A stretch of 64,000 nt of DNA, taken from an uncultured Campylobacter sp. Lineage in GTDB: Bacteria; Campylobacterota; Campylobacteria; Campylobacterales; Campylobacteraceae. Positions 51,626 to 59,891 of this stretch are shown here, piece after piece. The stretch is from assembly GCF_937973075.1 (NCBI RefSeq), contig NZ_CALBWL010000024.1, positions 4,596 to 68,595 of the forward strand, written 5' to 3'. A program made the position numbers and the translations under genes. The notes under the pieces are model-generated. The model was given only the letters and a program-made list of their open reading frames with translations, was not told the origin of the DNA and did no database searches. Positions within the stretch are counted from its first letter, which is position 1; every line of letters begins with the position of its first letter.

Positions 51626-51682
51626 ATGAAAAACGATATGTGCGACATGTGTTGCTGCGAAATGAAAAAGCTAGGGCGCTAG
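51626..51682 (+). CDS. Cysteine-rich leader peptide (18 codons)
   Basis: MKNDMCDMCCCEMKKLGR, with AAAGG six bases before the ATG. Four of the 18 residues are Cys, three of them consecutive, the pattern expected of a leader whose translation senses charged tRNA-Cys. The stop codon (51680-51682) lies inside the first pairing segment (51678-51686), so a ribosome at or near the stop would block that stem while one stalled at the Cys run would leave it free. The downstream operon encodes a cystine-type uptake system. The known parallels are amino acid leader peptides (his, trp, thr) and Cys-containing uORFs described in mycobacteria. A metal-binding microprotein is the other option. Confidence 0.7.
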   Translation: MKNDMCDMCCCEMKKLGR

Positions 51683-51736
51683 GCACGAATATCTTTTTAA
51701 GTGCTTAGCAAGTCGCTAAACATTTAAAAAGATATT
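51678..51736 (+). promoter_or_regulatory. Mutually exclusive leader hairpins (attenuator candidate)
   Basis: Stem A pairs GCTAGGCAC (51678-51686) with GTGCTTAGC (51701-51709). Stem B pairs AATATCTTTTTAA (51688-51700) with TTAAAAAGATATT (51724-51736), an exact 13-bp match, and is extended inside by TTAGC (51705-51709) with GCTAA (51715-51719). The segment 51705-51709 is used by both, so the folds compete. Which fold favours expression cannot be told from sequence. Confidence 0.65.
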
Positions 51737-51743
51737 TTCAACT

Positions 51744-51763
51744 CCGCGCTCGCGGGCCTTTTT
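51744..51763 (+). terminator. Terminator-like hairpin before the first transporter gene
   Basis: CCGC, loop GCTC, GCGG, followed by GCC and five T residues. It is short but GC-only and ends in a T run, 38 bases before the ATG at 51802. This is where an attenuator would end transcription. Confidence 0.5.
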
Positions 51764-51801
51764 AGATGAATAGCCAACGATAAATTTAAAAAGGACAAAA
51801 A

Positions 51802-52560
51802 ATGAAAAAACTACTAAAATCTTCTCTGCTTGCTTTGGCGAGCTTCGCTCTTTTAACCGGTGCAAATGCAAAAACTCTCGAAAACGGCGTTTTGAAAATC
51901 GCGACAGAAGGCACGTATTCGCCCTACTCCTACCACGATAAAAACGACGCGCTAACCGGCTACGACGTAGAAGTAGCACGCGAAGTGGCAAAGAAGTTAA
52001 ATTTAAAAGCGGAATTCGTCGAAGCTCCGTGGGATGCTATGCTGGCGGCATTTGATGCAGGCAAGGCCGATATCGTGTTCAATCAAGTAAGCATCACGGA
52101 CGAGCGTAAGAAAAAATACGATTACACCGTTCCCTACACCGTCGCCTACGCCGCGCTAGTCACGCACAAAGATAACAACGAAATCAAAAGCTTCGAGGAT
52201 CTAAAAGACAAGAAAAGCGCGCATTCGGCGACTAGCAACTGGACCGGCATCGCGCAAAAATACGGCGCGCAAATCGTCACCGTAGACGGCTTTAGTAAAG
52301 GGGTGGAGCTCATCATCAGCCGCCGTGCGGATGCGACGATAAACGATAGCGTGACCTTCTACGACTACATAAATCAGCGTCCAAACGCCCCGCTAAAAAT
52401 AGCCGCTAGCGGTAATGAGCCGATCTACTCCGCAGCCATCGTAAAAAAGGGCAACGAAGAGCTCGTAAACGACGTAAACAAGGCTCTTAGCGAGCTAAAA
52501 AGCGAAGGCAAGCTAAAAGAGATTTCGGTCAAATATTTCGGTAAAGATATCTCTGAGTAA
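51802..52560 (+). CDS. Cystine-type amino acid ABC transporter, substrate-binding protein 1
   Basis: 252 residues. The signal peptide ends near residue 23 (LLTGANAKTL) with no lipobox Cys, so it is a soluble periplasmic protein. The type-2 binding fold shows EGTYSPYSYHDKNDALTGYDVEVAREVAKKL and WDAMLAAFDAGKADIVFNQVSITDERKKKYDYTVPY, and SATSNWTGIAQKYGAQIVTVDGFSKGVELI, the form seen in the FliY/TcyA/TcyJ cystine group. AAAGGACAAAAA precedes the ATG. It is 75% or so similar by eye to the next gene. Confidence 0.9.
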   Translation: MKKLLKSSLLALASFALLTGANAKTLENGVLKIATEGTYSPYSYHDKNDALTGYDVEVAREVAKKLNLKAEFVEAPWDAMLAAFDAGKADIVFNQVSITDERKKKYDYTVPYTVAYAALVTHKDNNEIKSFEDLKDKKSAHSATSNWTGIAQKYGAQIVTVDGFSKGVELIISRRADATINDSVTFYDYINQRPNAPLKIAASGNEPIYSAAIVKKGNEELVNDVNKALSELKSEGKLKEISVKYFGKDISE

Positions 52561-52601
52561 AATTTACTCGCATAAAAGCAGCTAAATTTAAAGGATAAAA
52601 G

Positions 52602-53354
52602 ATGGTTTCAAAACTACTAAAAATTTTGGCTCTAGGTGCGCTTCTTACGCTAAATTTAAACGCCAAAACCATAAAAGAGGGCGTTTTAACGATCGCTACG
52701 GAGGGCACTTACGCGCCGTTTTCATACTACGACGATAAAAACGAGCTAAAGGGCTACGACGTAGATATCGCCCGCGAAGTCGCTAAGAAGCTAAATTTAA
52801 AGATCGAATTCTTAACCGCTCCGTGGGATGCGATGCTTGCGGCATTTGATGCGGGTAAGGCCGATGCGGTGTTTAATCAAGTAAGCGTTACCGATGAGCG
52901 CAAGAAAAAATATGATTACGCGCAGCCCTATACGGTCGTGCACGGCGTTATCATCACTCATAAAGATAACGACGATATCAAAAGCTTTGATGATCTAAAA
53001 GGTAAGAAAAACGCCGACTCCGCTACCAGCAACTGGGCGAAGGTGGCTGCTAGCTACGGGGCGCAAAACGTCACGGTCGATAGCTTTAGCAAGAGCATGG
53101 AGCTTCTCGTTAGCAAGCGCGTAGATACCGTCGTGCGCGATAATATCGTATTTTACGACTTCATCAAGCAGCGCCCAGGCGCTCCGGTTAAGATAGCCGC
53201 CGAGGGAAGCGATACCGACTATACCGCGCCTATCGTGCAAAAGGGCAATACAGAGCTTGCGGGGCAGATCAGCAAGGCGATAGAGGAGCTAAAAAACGAA
53301 GGCAAGCTGGCTGAAATTTCGATCAGATATTTCGGCAAAGATGTCTCGCGGTAG
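52602..53354 (+). CDS. Cystine-type ABC transporter, substrate-binding protein 2
   Basis: 250 residues. The signal peptide ends near LNLNAKTI. It aligns with the preceding protein over its full length (EGTYAPFSYYDDKNELKGYDVDIAREVAKKL; FNQVSVTDERKKKYDYAQPY; SATSNWAKVAASYG), so the pair is a tandem duplication. Differences cluster in the ligand part after DSFSKSMELLVSKRVDTVVRDN, where the first protein has ADATINDS, so ligand range may differ. Its stop adjoins the permease ATG (TAGATG). Confidence 0.9.
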   Translation: MVSKLLKILALGALLTLNLNAKTIKEGVLTIATEGTYAPFSYYDDKNELKGYDVDIAREVAKKLNLKIEFLTAPWDAMLAAFDAGKADAVFNQVSVTDERKKKYDYAQPYTVVHGVIITHKDNDDIKSFDDLKGKKNADSATSNWAKVAASYGAQNVTVDSFSKSMELLVSKRVDTVVRDNIVFYDFIKQRPGAPVKIAAEGSDTDYTAPIVQKGNTELAGQISKAIEELKNEGKLAEISIRYFGKDVSR

Positions 53355-54029
53355 ATGGCGATGAACGAATTTGACCGTATAAGCGAGCTTTTGCTAAGCT
53401 CGCTACAACCTATGGCGCTGGCGATGATAAAGGTGACGTTGCCTCTTACGGCAATCTCCTTTTCGCTGGGGCTTTTTATCGCGGTGCTAACGGCGATCGC
53501 GCGCATAGCAAATATCAAAATTTTAAAGCAACTTAGCGAATTTTATATCTGGATATTTCGCGGCACGCCGCTTTTGGTGCAGCTTTTTATCGTATATTTC
53601 GGTCTGCCGATCGTGGGCGTTACGCTCGATGTTTGGAGCGCGGCGATCATAACTTTCAGCCTAAATATCGGCGCTTACGCTTCCGAGGCCGTTAGAGCGG
53701 CCGTGCTTTCGGTACCTAAAGGCCAGTGGGAAGCCGCTACGGCGCTCGGGATGAGTTATACGCAAATTTTACGCCGTATCATCGCTCCGCAAGCCGCGCG
53801 CATCTCGCTGCCCCCGCTTTCAAACATCTTTATCAGCACGCTAAAAGACACCTCGCTTGCGGCTTCTATCACGATGGTCGATATGTTTATGGTCGCTCAG
53901 CGCATCGCCGCGCGCACCTTCGATCCGCTCACGCTTTACGTGCTAGCCGCGCTTTTTTATCTGATAGTTTGCACGTTTTTGACGTTTTTGCAAGCTAGGC
54001 TCGAGAAAAGATTTTCAAGGTACGTGTGA
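53355..54029 (+). CDS. Cystine-type ABC transporter permease
   Basis: 224 residues with about five membrane segments. The HisM/GlnP-type opening has LPLTAISFSLGLFIAVLTAIARI and FYIWIFRGTPLLVQLFIVYFGLP. The ATPase-contact EAA loop is EAATALGMSYTQILRRIIAPQA. Only one permease gene is present, so it works as a homodimer serving both binding proteins. Translation is coupled to the flanking genes by TAGATG and TGATG overlaps. Confidence 0.93.
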   Translation: MAMNEFDRISELLLSSLQPMALAMIKVTLPLTAISFSLGLFIAVLTAIARIANIKILKQLSEFYIWIFRGTPLLVQLFIVYFGLPIVGVTLDVWSAAIITFSLNIGAYASEAVRAAVLSVPKGQWEAATALGMSYTQILRRIIAPQAARISLPPLSNIFISTLKDTSLAASITMVDMFMVAQRIAARTFDPLTLYVLAALFYLIVCTFLTFLQARLEKRFSRYV

Positions 54030-54763
54030 TGATAAAATTTAAAAATTTGACTAAGAAATTCGGCGATAATGTCGTTTTAAACGGCTTAAATTTAGAATTT
54101 AAAGACGGCGAGACGACGGTTATTTTAGGAAGCTCGGGCTCTGGTAAATCAACCCTGCTGCGTTGCATAAATTTACTCGAGATCCCGGACGGCGGCGAGC
54201 TTGAGCTTGGAGGCGATAAGATAAATTTCGCCGGTAAAATTTTGCAAAAAGATATGCTGCCATTTCGCGAGCATACGGGGATGGTCTTTCAGAGCTTTAA
54301 TCTATTTCCGCATCTAACGGCTTTGCAAAACGTAACGGAAGGCCCCGTGCAGGTGCTTAAAATCCCGAAAGAGCAGGCAGAAAAAGAGGCCCTGGCGCTA
54401 CTTGAAAAGGTCGGGCTAAAGGGTAAGGAGCACGAGTATCCAAGCAGGCTCTCGGGCGGTCAATCGCAGCGGGTGGCGATAGCGCGAGCGCTTGCGATGA
54501 AGCCGTATTTTTTGCTTTTGGACGAGCCCACGAGCGCGCTTGATCCGGAGCTTGAGGCCGAGGTTTTGAAGGTTATCGGCGGGCTCAGCAAGGAGCGCGA
54601 CTCGCTCATCATCGTCACGCATAATATGAACTTCGCCCGCAAAGTCGCGGATCGAATTTTATTTTTAGAGCGCGGCAATATCGAATTTGACGGTACGGCG
54701 GAGGAATTTTTCAACAGTGACTCGCCGCGCATAGTCAAATTTATCTCGGCGATGGATTTTTAA
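54029..54763 (+). CDS. Cystine-type ABC transporter ATP-binding protein
   Basis: 244 residues from ATG at 54029, which overlaps the permease TGA; a GTG at 54026 is the alternative. Walker A is GSSGSGKST, the Q-loop VFQSFNLFPHLTAL, signature LSGGQSQR, Walker B LLLDEPTSALDPE and the H-loop VTHNM, typical of polar amino acid transporters (GlnQ/TcyC). It ends the four-gene operon. Confidence 0.95.
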   Translation: MIKFKNLTKKFGDNVVLNGLNLEFKDGETTVILGSSGSGKSTLLRCINLLEIPDGGELELGGDKINFAGKILQKDMLPFREHTGMVFQSFNLFPHLTALQNVTEGPVQVLKIPKEQAEKEALALLEKVGLKGKEHEYPSRLSGGQSQRVAIARALAMKPYFLLLDEPTSALDPELEAEVLKVIGGLSKERDSLIIVTHNMNFARKVADRILFLERGNIEFDGTAEEFFNSDSPRIVKFISAMDF

Positions 54764-55229
54764 ATTTAAAGCGTATTTGCGCCGCCGTCGGCTAAATTTA
54801 CACTTTTGAAAACCGCTAAATTTAATCCGCTTTTTTGATTAAATTTAATCGCCGTGCTGCAGAATTTTTTAAAAAGAAGCGGCACATAAATTTAGCTTTA
54901 CGGCTCGTAGATTTTAGCTACCATTTGCTTTCGCGCTGCGTTTAAATTTTCAGGCACAGTGCAAATTCTACGCCGCTGCTTTTAAATTTAAAAAGTTAAA
55001 TTCATTTTAAACAAAATTTGCGTAAAATCCCCTTTCAAAAAGTATTGCGCGAGCAGCGGCGATACCAAGTATAAAGAATTTGCAGCAGCAGTGCCAATCT
55101 AAAGCATTTACAGCGGCGGCGCCGAGCATGAAGCATTTGCAATGACGGCGCTAAATTTAAAGCTCGCGGCGATAATCGAAGCGGTGCCCGCATCGCAGCG
55201 AGCTGCGCATTAAAATTTAAAGGGATAAA
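54764..55229. other. Intergenic with a degenerate 29-bp repeat
   Basis: About 465 bases. The first 290 are RAATTY-rich (AAATTTAA and AAATTTAGC words). The rest is the repeat described at 55051. No terminator with a T tract was identified for the ABC operon. Confidence 0.45.
55051..55163. repeat. Degenerate ~29-bp tandem repeat, about four copies
   Basis: Units alternate a GCAGCGGCG-like half with an AAGCATTTGCA-like half: GAATTTGCA, AAGCATTTACA and AAGCATTTGCA recur at 28-30 base steps, each followed by GCAGCAGTG, GCGGCGGCG or ATGACGGCG. It ends about 65 bases before the first of the duplicated membrane-protein genes. Confidence 0.55.
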
Positions 55230-55823
55230 ATGAATAAAGCTTTTCAAAGAGCGAAGATGCAAGGCGTGCTCGGCGCGCTCTGCCTATTGATCGCGGGCGC
55301 GACGTATTTTCTAAGCGACGAGGCCGCGTATTCGGAAATCGTTCGGGTCTTGGCGTGGCTTCTTGCCTTCACGTTCCTTCACTACGCGCTTGCAAACATC
55401 CAAAATATCACGGGCTCTCAGGTCTTTACAATCTTCAAATATACCTACAATATCGCGGTTTTGGTGCTGCTGGATTACGTAGCCGTTTATGTATTAAGCG
55501 AATCCTATTACGATCGATTGCTAGCATTTAAGCCGTTTTTGGTGCTTGCGGTTACGGTCGCTTGGATAGTTATAAATTTTAAGTTGCGCGCCGCCACAGG
55601 ATGCGGGCTTTTCGCTGTATATGCCGCGCTGCTAACTGCATATGTCGGCGCAAACATCCTCTACGGCATGCTTCAAGTGCTAGCTCCCGAGCTTATAGCG
55701 GCTAGCGTCGTAAAATATATGGCGCTAGCAAATTTAATCTTAAAGCCCTTGGCGCCCGCGGTGCTGCTGCTTGCGTGGCTTAGCATGAAAAGCTCCGCCG
55801 GCTCAAAAGATATATGGAGCTAA
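55230..55823 (+). CDS. Hypothetical membrane protein (duplicated gene, copy 1)
   Basis: 197 residues with about six membrane segments. The opening is MNKAFQRAKMQGVLGALCLLIAGATYFLSDEAAY, with conserved blocks FTFLHYALANIQNITGSQVFTIFKYTYNIAV, INFKLRAATGCGLFAVYAALL and YGMLQVLAPELI. No family is recognised. The ribosome site AAAGGGATAAA and the preceding TTAAAATTTAAAGG are shared with copy 2, so the duplication included the 5' region. Confidence 0.75.
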   Translation: MNKAFQRAKMQGVLGALCLLIAGATYFLSDEAAYSEIVRVLAWLLAFTFLHYALANIQNITGSQVFTIFKYTYNIAVLVLLDYVAVYVLSESYYDRLLAFKPFLVLAVTVAWIVINFKLRAATGCGLFAVYAALLTAYVGANILYGMLQVLAPELIAASVVKYMALANLILKPLAPAVLLLAWLSMKSSAGSKDIWS

Positions 55824-56014
55824 GCGGAGATATAAATTTCGCCTGCGTTTTATGCTCGCGCGGAGTTTAAATTTAGTCCGCGCCTGGGTGCTTGCAAAGA
55901 TAAAATTTCACGCTCGCTCGCGCTGTTTTGGCAAAGACGCAGCCGCGTCAAAACCTGCCGCGTTCATCTGACGACGTAAACTGCGAGCCGCACATTAAAA
56001 TTTAAAGGTATAAA

Positions 56015-56605
56015 ATGAACGAAGATTTTCAAAGAGCGAAGCTGCAAGGCACGCTCGGCGCGCTCTGCCTACTGGTCGCAAGCGTGGCGTATTCTATAAA
56101 AGGCGAGATCGCGTACTTGGATTCTCAAATCTTAGTGTGGATTTTTGCTTTCACATTCCTTTACCACGCGCTTAAAAACATCCAAAATATCACGGGTCCG
56201 CAGGTTTTTATAATCTTCAAATACGCTTACAGCATTGCGCTTGCGGCGCTACTATATTTTTCAGCCATTTATATACTTAGAAGATGTGATTGTAATAGGC
56301 TGCAAATATACGTGCCGTATTTGATTTTTGCAGTTACGCTCGCTTGGATAATTATAAATTTTAAGTTGCGCGCCGCTACCGGATGCAAGCTTTTTGCCGT
56401 ATACGCCGCGCTGCTAATCGTTGATGTCGCCGCAGACATCATCTACGGCATGCTGCAAGTACTCGCGCCGCCCCTCATCACCCCAAGCGTCGTAAAATAC
56501 ATGGCGCTAGCGAATTTGTTATTCGAGCCCTTGGCGCCTGCGGTGCTGCTCCTTGCCTGGCCTAGTATGAAAAGCTCCGCGAGCTCGCAGGATCTGTGGC
56601 ATTAG
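56015..56605 (+). CDS. Hypothetical membrane protein (duplicated gene, copy 2)
   Basis: 196 residues, aligned end to end with copy 1: MNEDFQRAKLQGTLGALCLLVASVAYSIKGEIAY, LKNIQNITGPQVFIIFKYAYSIALAALL, INFKLRAATGCKLFAVYAALL and YGMLQVLAPPLI. The middle (IYILRRCDCNRLQIYVPYL) differs most. AAAGGTATAAA precedes the ATG. The role is unknown. The nearest terminator in this direction is at 56844. Confidence 0.75.
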   Translation: MNEDFQRAKLQGTLGALCLLVASVAYSIKGEIAYLDSQILVWIFAFTFLYHALKNIQNITGPQVFIIFKYAYSIALAALLYFSAIYILRRCDCNRLQIYVPYLIFAVTLAWIIINFKLRAATGCKLFAVYAALLIVDVAADIIYGMLQVLAPPLITPSVVKYMALANLLFEPLAPAVLLLAWPSMKSSASSQDLWH

Positions 56606-57241
56606 GCGCGCAGGGCGACGATTTTACGCGAGAGGTTTAAATTTGAATCGCCGCATTGCGATTGTTTTTCGATCGCCTAAGCGGTACAATTTCGCACATT
56701 TTAAAATTTACGGTGCGACGAAATAAGCGCGGAATTTCATCTTGCAAAGGCGGAGTTTGGAATTTTAAATCCTCGTTGCGCGCCGCTCAGCCCGAGCGTA
56801 TCGGCGACGGCGTTTGCAAACGCGGCGTAGCAGGGACCTAGCAAGCGTCTGCGCCAAAGACGCTCGCTTTTTTTTGACGCCGTTTTGTAAATTGTAGCGA
56901 AAAATGCGCCGCGAAAGGTTTGCAAACTTTGCTACGACGCGACTATTGAGATTTACATCGCGACGTTACGATGCCTTGAGTTTAAAATATCTTCATCGCG
57001 CATAATGAAAGCGGGCGTTTCAAATTCAATGCATACGCCTTTTGCAGGCATATCGGCTCGTATCCAAACGAAATTTTATCCGTCGTTTGCGCTCCCGAGA
57101 CGATGCGCTCGGCAAGCCCAATCTTTTTCAATAGTATGCAGCTAAAAAATTTGATTTTATACCTAAATTTAAAAGCTCCGATTTCAATTTCAATCCCGCC
57201 CTTTGATTGCACCGACGCAGGCTAGAGCATACTTTAGCCGC
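56606..57241. other. Intergenic containing a terminator and a possible RNA
   Basis: About 635 bases with no credible protein gene. The GC-rich stretch 56780-56850 includes the palindrome GCGTTTGCAAACGC (56808-56822 region) and leads into the terminator at 56844-56875. Either this is the 3' UTR of the membrane-protein genes or a small RNA. Confidence 0.45.
56844..56875 (+). terminator. Rho-independent terminator
   Basis: AGCGTCT (56844-56850) pairs with AGACGCT (56858-56864) around a 7-base loop, and eight T residues follow at 56868-56875. This is the clearest terminator in the window. Confidence 0.8.
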
Positions 57242-59392
57242 TTAAAATTTATAAACGAAGCGCAATCCCGCGTTGATCCCTTCTTTCTTGCCGCTTAAAC
57301 CCTCTAGTTTCAAGGAAGTATCCAGCTTGCCGCTCGAATACTTCGCGCCGATCTCGCCGATAGCGGTATTGCCCTTGACGCTCGCGGCATCAATATCCAT
57401 AGCGTAGGTACTATTATAGCCGCCGATCTTGCCTTTAAATTCTCGCTCGAAAGCGGCTCCCGCGAAAAGCTCCACGTTATCGCTTACGTCGAAATTAAAT
57501 CGAGCGCCTGCCCTGCTTCTTACAGAATCGATACCCTCCAGCTTGATGCCCTCGCCCAAGACCTCCGTTTTCTTAGAATCGATATGCGTATAAAAGCCCT
57601 TGACATAAACGTCCGCATTGAGATTAGCGCTCAGCTCGAAAATCTTGCCGAGGGCTAAATTTGCCCCGTAGTAGGTTCTCGTTACGTCGTATTCGGCCCT
57701 TCCCGAGGCCAGAGAAGCCTCGTAGTCCGATTTGATGCGACCGATTTTGGCTCCCGATTTGGCATAGAAATTTTCCGCCAAGTCGAATTCGCTCACAATG
57801 CCCGCCCCCGCGTATTTGAGATCGCCGCTGCCTTTGACGGCGAAATCATTGAAGCTCTCATATTTACCGCCGCCCGTTTCTACGTATCCTCCCAGGCTCG
57901 CGCCGTCCCCAATACGGCCCATCGCTCCTGCGAGCACGGAGATACCTTTGTTTTCTACATAGGAGCCGGAATTGTAGCGCATATTAAAACCTCCCGCATA
58001 CGCAAACGTTCCGTCTGCGGTATCCGTTATTCCCGAAAGGATATCGTCGCTTTGATTTATCGCGCCTAGCACCGCGGCGCCGGTTTCCAGCGTATTTTTA
58101 TTTTGCGCCATTAGCTTCGCTCCGATTCGATCAGAATTCGGCAGAGGCTGCGGATCGGGATTTATCGTGATTTTGGTTACGTCGGCGATCAGGTCTTTAT
58201 CGTCGTTAGCGCTACGCAAGGCGAATGTATAGGCAGTCGAAAGCCCGCTTTGAACTAACTGTTCGGAGCGGTTAGCCATATCGCCGAATTTTATCCCGCT
58301 TGCGGTTTTTATGAGATTTACGCGATCGCCCGATTTGAGCTTATCCGCTCCGTTTGCTATACCCACGCCGATAGTCGCTTTGCTTATATCGGTTAGCTCG
58401 CCGCTTACTAAATTTAAAATCGTCTCGTCGTTTGCGGTATCCGCGGCTAGATAGAAATTGAGTTTTTCAAAGCCCGCGATCGATTTAAACGTATCGTTTT
58501 TGCCGTAGACGTTGAAAGTGTTGCCGCTTAATTTTTGGTTTTCCCGACCGAATGCGACGCAGAGATCCAATCGGCTCCAATCTTTATCGCGGACATATAC
58601 GTTAAGCACGTTATCTCTCGCTTCCGCACCGTCGTGCGCCCACATTATATTTGCAACGTCTATCCTACCGCGAAGATCGTCCGCATCTTTGAGATTTACG
58701 ACGTTGTTCGTAAGCTTACTATTTCCCCATGCAAATGCGGCCCGCATAGCGCTCAACGAATCGCCGATCGTGCCGCCGTTGATATTTAAAACGTTACCAT
58801 CGGCGGTACCGCTATTGCCGAGATACGCAGCGGTAAAGGTAGTCGTTAAACGTTCGCCTTTGGTACCGTTGATATTAAGCGTATTTTCATTCGCCGCACC
58901 CCCATTGATATCTACAACCGAAAGACCGTGATAAATCATAGTGCCGTTTAAATTTAAGACATTTTTCGTAGCCGTAGCTCTACCGTTTGATTCAACGAGA
59001 TGCGTTTTCCTGAGCTCACCGCCGTTTAGATTCAGCGTATTTTCGCTAAATACGGTACCGTCCTGCTGCGAGGAAGCTACGTTTATACTATTGAGCGTAC
59101 CGCCGTTCATCGTCAAAGCATTGCCCTTAAGCGTCTGATCGGCTGCCGTGGCGCTATTTACGATGATATTATTCAACGGGGAATTATCGCTCGGTTGGCT
59201 ATCGAGCGTAATTATCTGCGCGACGGTCGGATTTTTTACCGTTAGGGTTCCGTCGTCGACGTCTTTTTCATAGACGTCGTAATTATTTAAATCCGTGGTT
59301 TTATCGATCGTAAGCGGATTCGCAACGGGTATGGCGTAAAGTTGACCGGCGAGCGCCAAAGATAAACTCGCGCCGATAGTTTTACTGTGCAT
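57242..59392 (-). CDS. Autotransporter (type Va) with beta-helix passenger
   Basis: 716 residues from ATG at 59392, chosen for GGAGTTCAAA upstream. The signal peptide ends near ALAGQLYA. The passenger (about 30-420) is made of repeating turns of the form NxLNxNGGxL (NALTMNGGTL, NTLNLNGGEL, NVLNLNGTM, NTLNINGT, NVLNINGGTI), a right-handed beta-helix. After a Pro/Asp linker (NPDPQPLPNSD) the C-terminal 260 residues form the autotransporter barrel (GGFNMRYNSGSYVENKGISVLAGAMGRIGDGASLGGYVETGGG), ending in the terminal Phe (GLRFVYKF). No protease triad or known adhesin motif was seen, so adhesion or aggregation is a guess. The passenger is short and there is no partner gene. Confidence 0.9.
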   Translation of the reverse strand: MHSKTIGASLSLALAGQLYAIPVANPLTIDKTTDLNNYDVYEKDVDDGTLTVKNPTVAQIITLDSQPSDNSPLNNIIVNSATAADQTLKGNALTMNGGTLNSINVASSQQDGTVFSENTLNLNGGELRKTHLVESNGRATATKNVLNLNGTMIYHGLSVVDINGGAANENTLNINGTKGERLTTTFTAAYLGNSGTADGNVLNINGGTIGDSLSAMRAAFAWGNSKLTNNVVNLKDADDLRGRIDVANIMWAHDGAEARDNVLNVYVRDKDWSRLDLCVAFGRENQKLSGNTFNVYGKNDTFKSIAGFEKLNFYLAADTANDETILNLVSGELTDISKATIGVGIANGADKLKSGDRVNLIKTASGIKFGDMANRSEQLVQSGLSTAYTFALRSANDDKDLIADVTKITINPDPQPLPNSDRIGAKLMAQNKNTLETGAAVLGAINQSDDILSGITDTADGTFAYAGGFNMRYNSGSYVENKGISVLAGAMGRIGDGASLGGYVETGGGKYESFNDFAVKGSGDLKYAGAGIVSEFDLAENFYAKSGAKIGRIKSDYEASLASGRAEYDVTRTYYGANLALGKIFELSANLNADVYVKGFYTHIDSKKTEVLGEGIKLEGIDSVRSRAGARFNFDVSDNVELFAGAAFEREFKGKIGGYNSTYAMDIDAASVKGNTAIGEIGAKYSSGKLDTSLKLEGLSGKKEGINAGLRFVYKF

Positions 59393-59891
59393 TTTGAACT
59401 CCTCCATAAATGCGAGATGAAATAGCGGCAAGCGAACTCAATTTAGCGACGCTTTTGCACGCTAAAATTTGAAATGTATTATACTCCTATCAATATTAAA
59501 GAATTATTAACTATTAAATTTTTAAAGTAGCATTAAAAAATATTCGTTTTGCGGCGTAAATTTAAAGCACAAACGCAATAAATTTCGCTCAATTTACATT
59601 GTGAAATCGCAAAAATCGCCCATCCTCAAGAAACGAATTTAGCATCACGCCGGCGCATAAATTTGCAGCGCAACGGTAACGCCGAATTGATGCTGCGGGC
59701 TCGTAGCAAATGCTCCGCGATATTGGTAAATTTCCGAGCGCGATTGCGTTAGACGGTCGCTTCGCGCCGAAAATACGGGCGTTAAATTTGACGCTCGCGG
59801 CAAAATCAAGTGCAGCTTCGAGCCGGCCCGATCGTAGACGGCATCGGAAGCAATACGGCGCGTAAAGCCTTAAATTTCGGCGCGGAGCCGT
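59393..59891. other. Intergenic, nothing recognised
   Basis: About 500 bases upstream of the autotransporter gene. It is AT-rich close to the gene (a TATTATACTCC segment could be its promoter), then GC-richer with AAATTT words. No open frame is credited. Confidence 0.45.

Noticed and set aside
56780..56875. SRP RNA or tmRNA
   Set aside because: The GGAAGGAAGCAG-type SRP tetraloop region and a tRNA-like acceptor are both absent.
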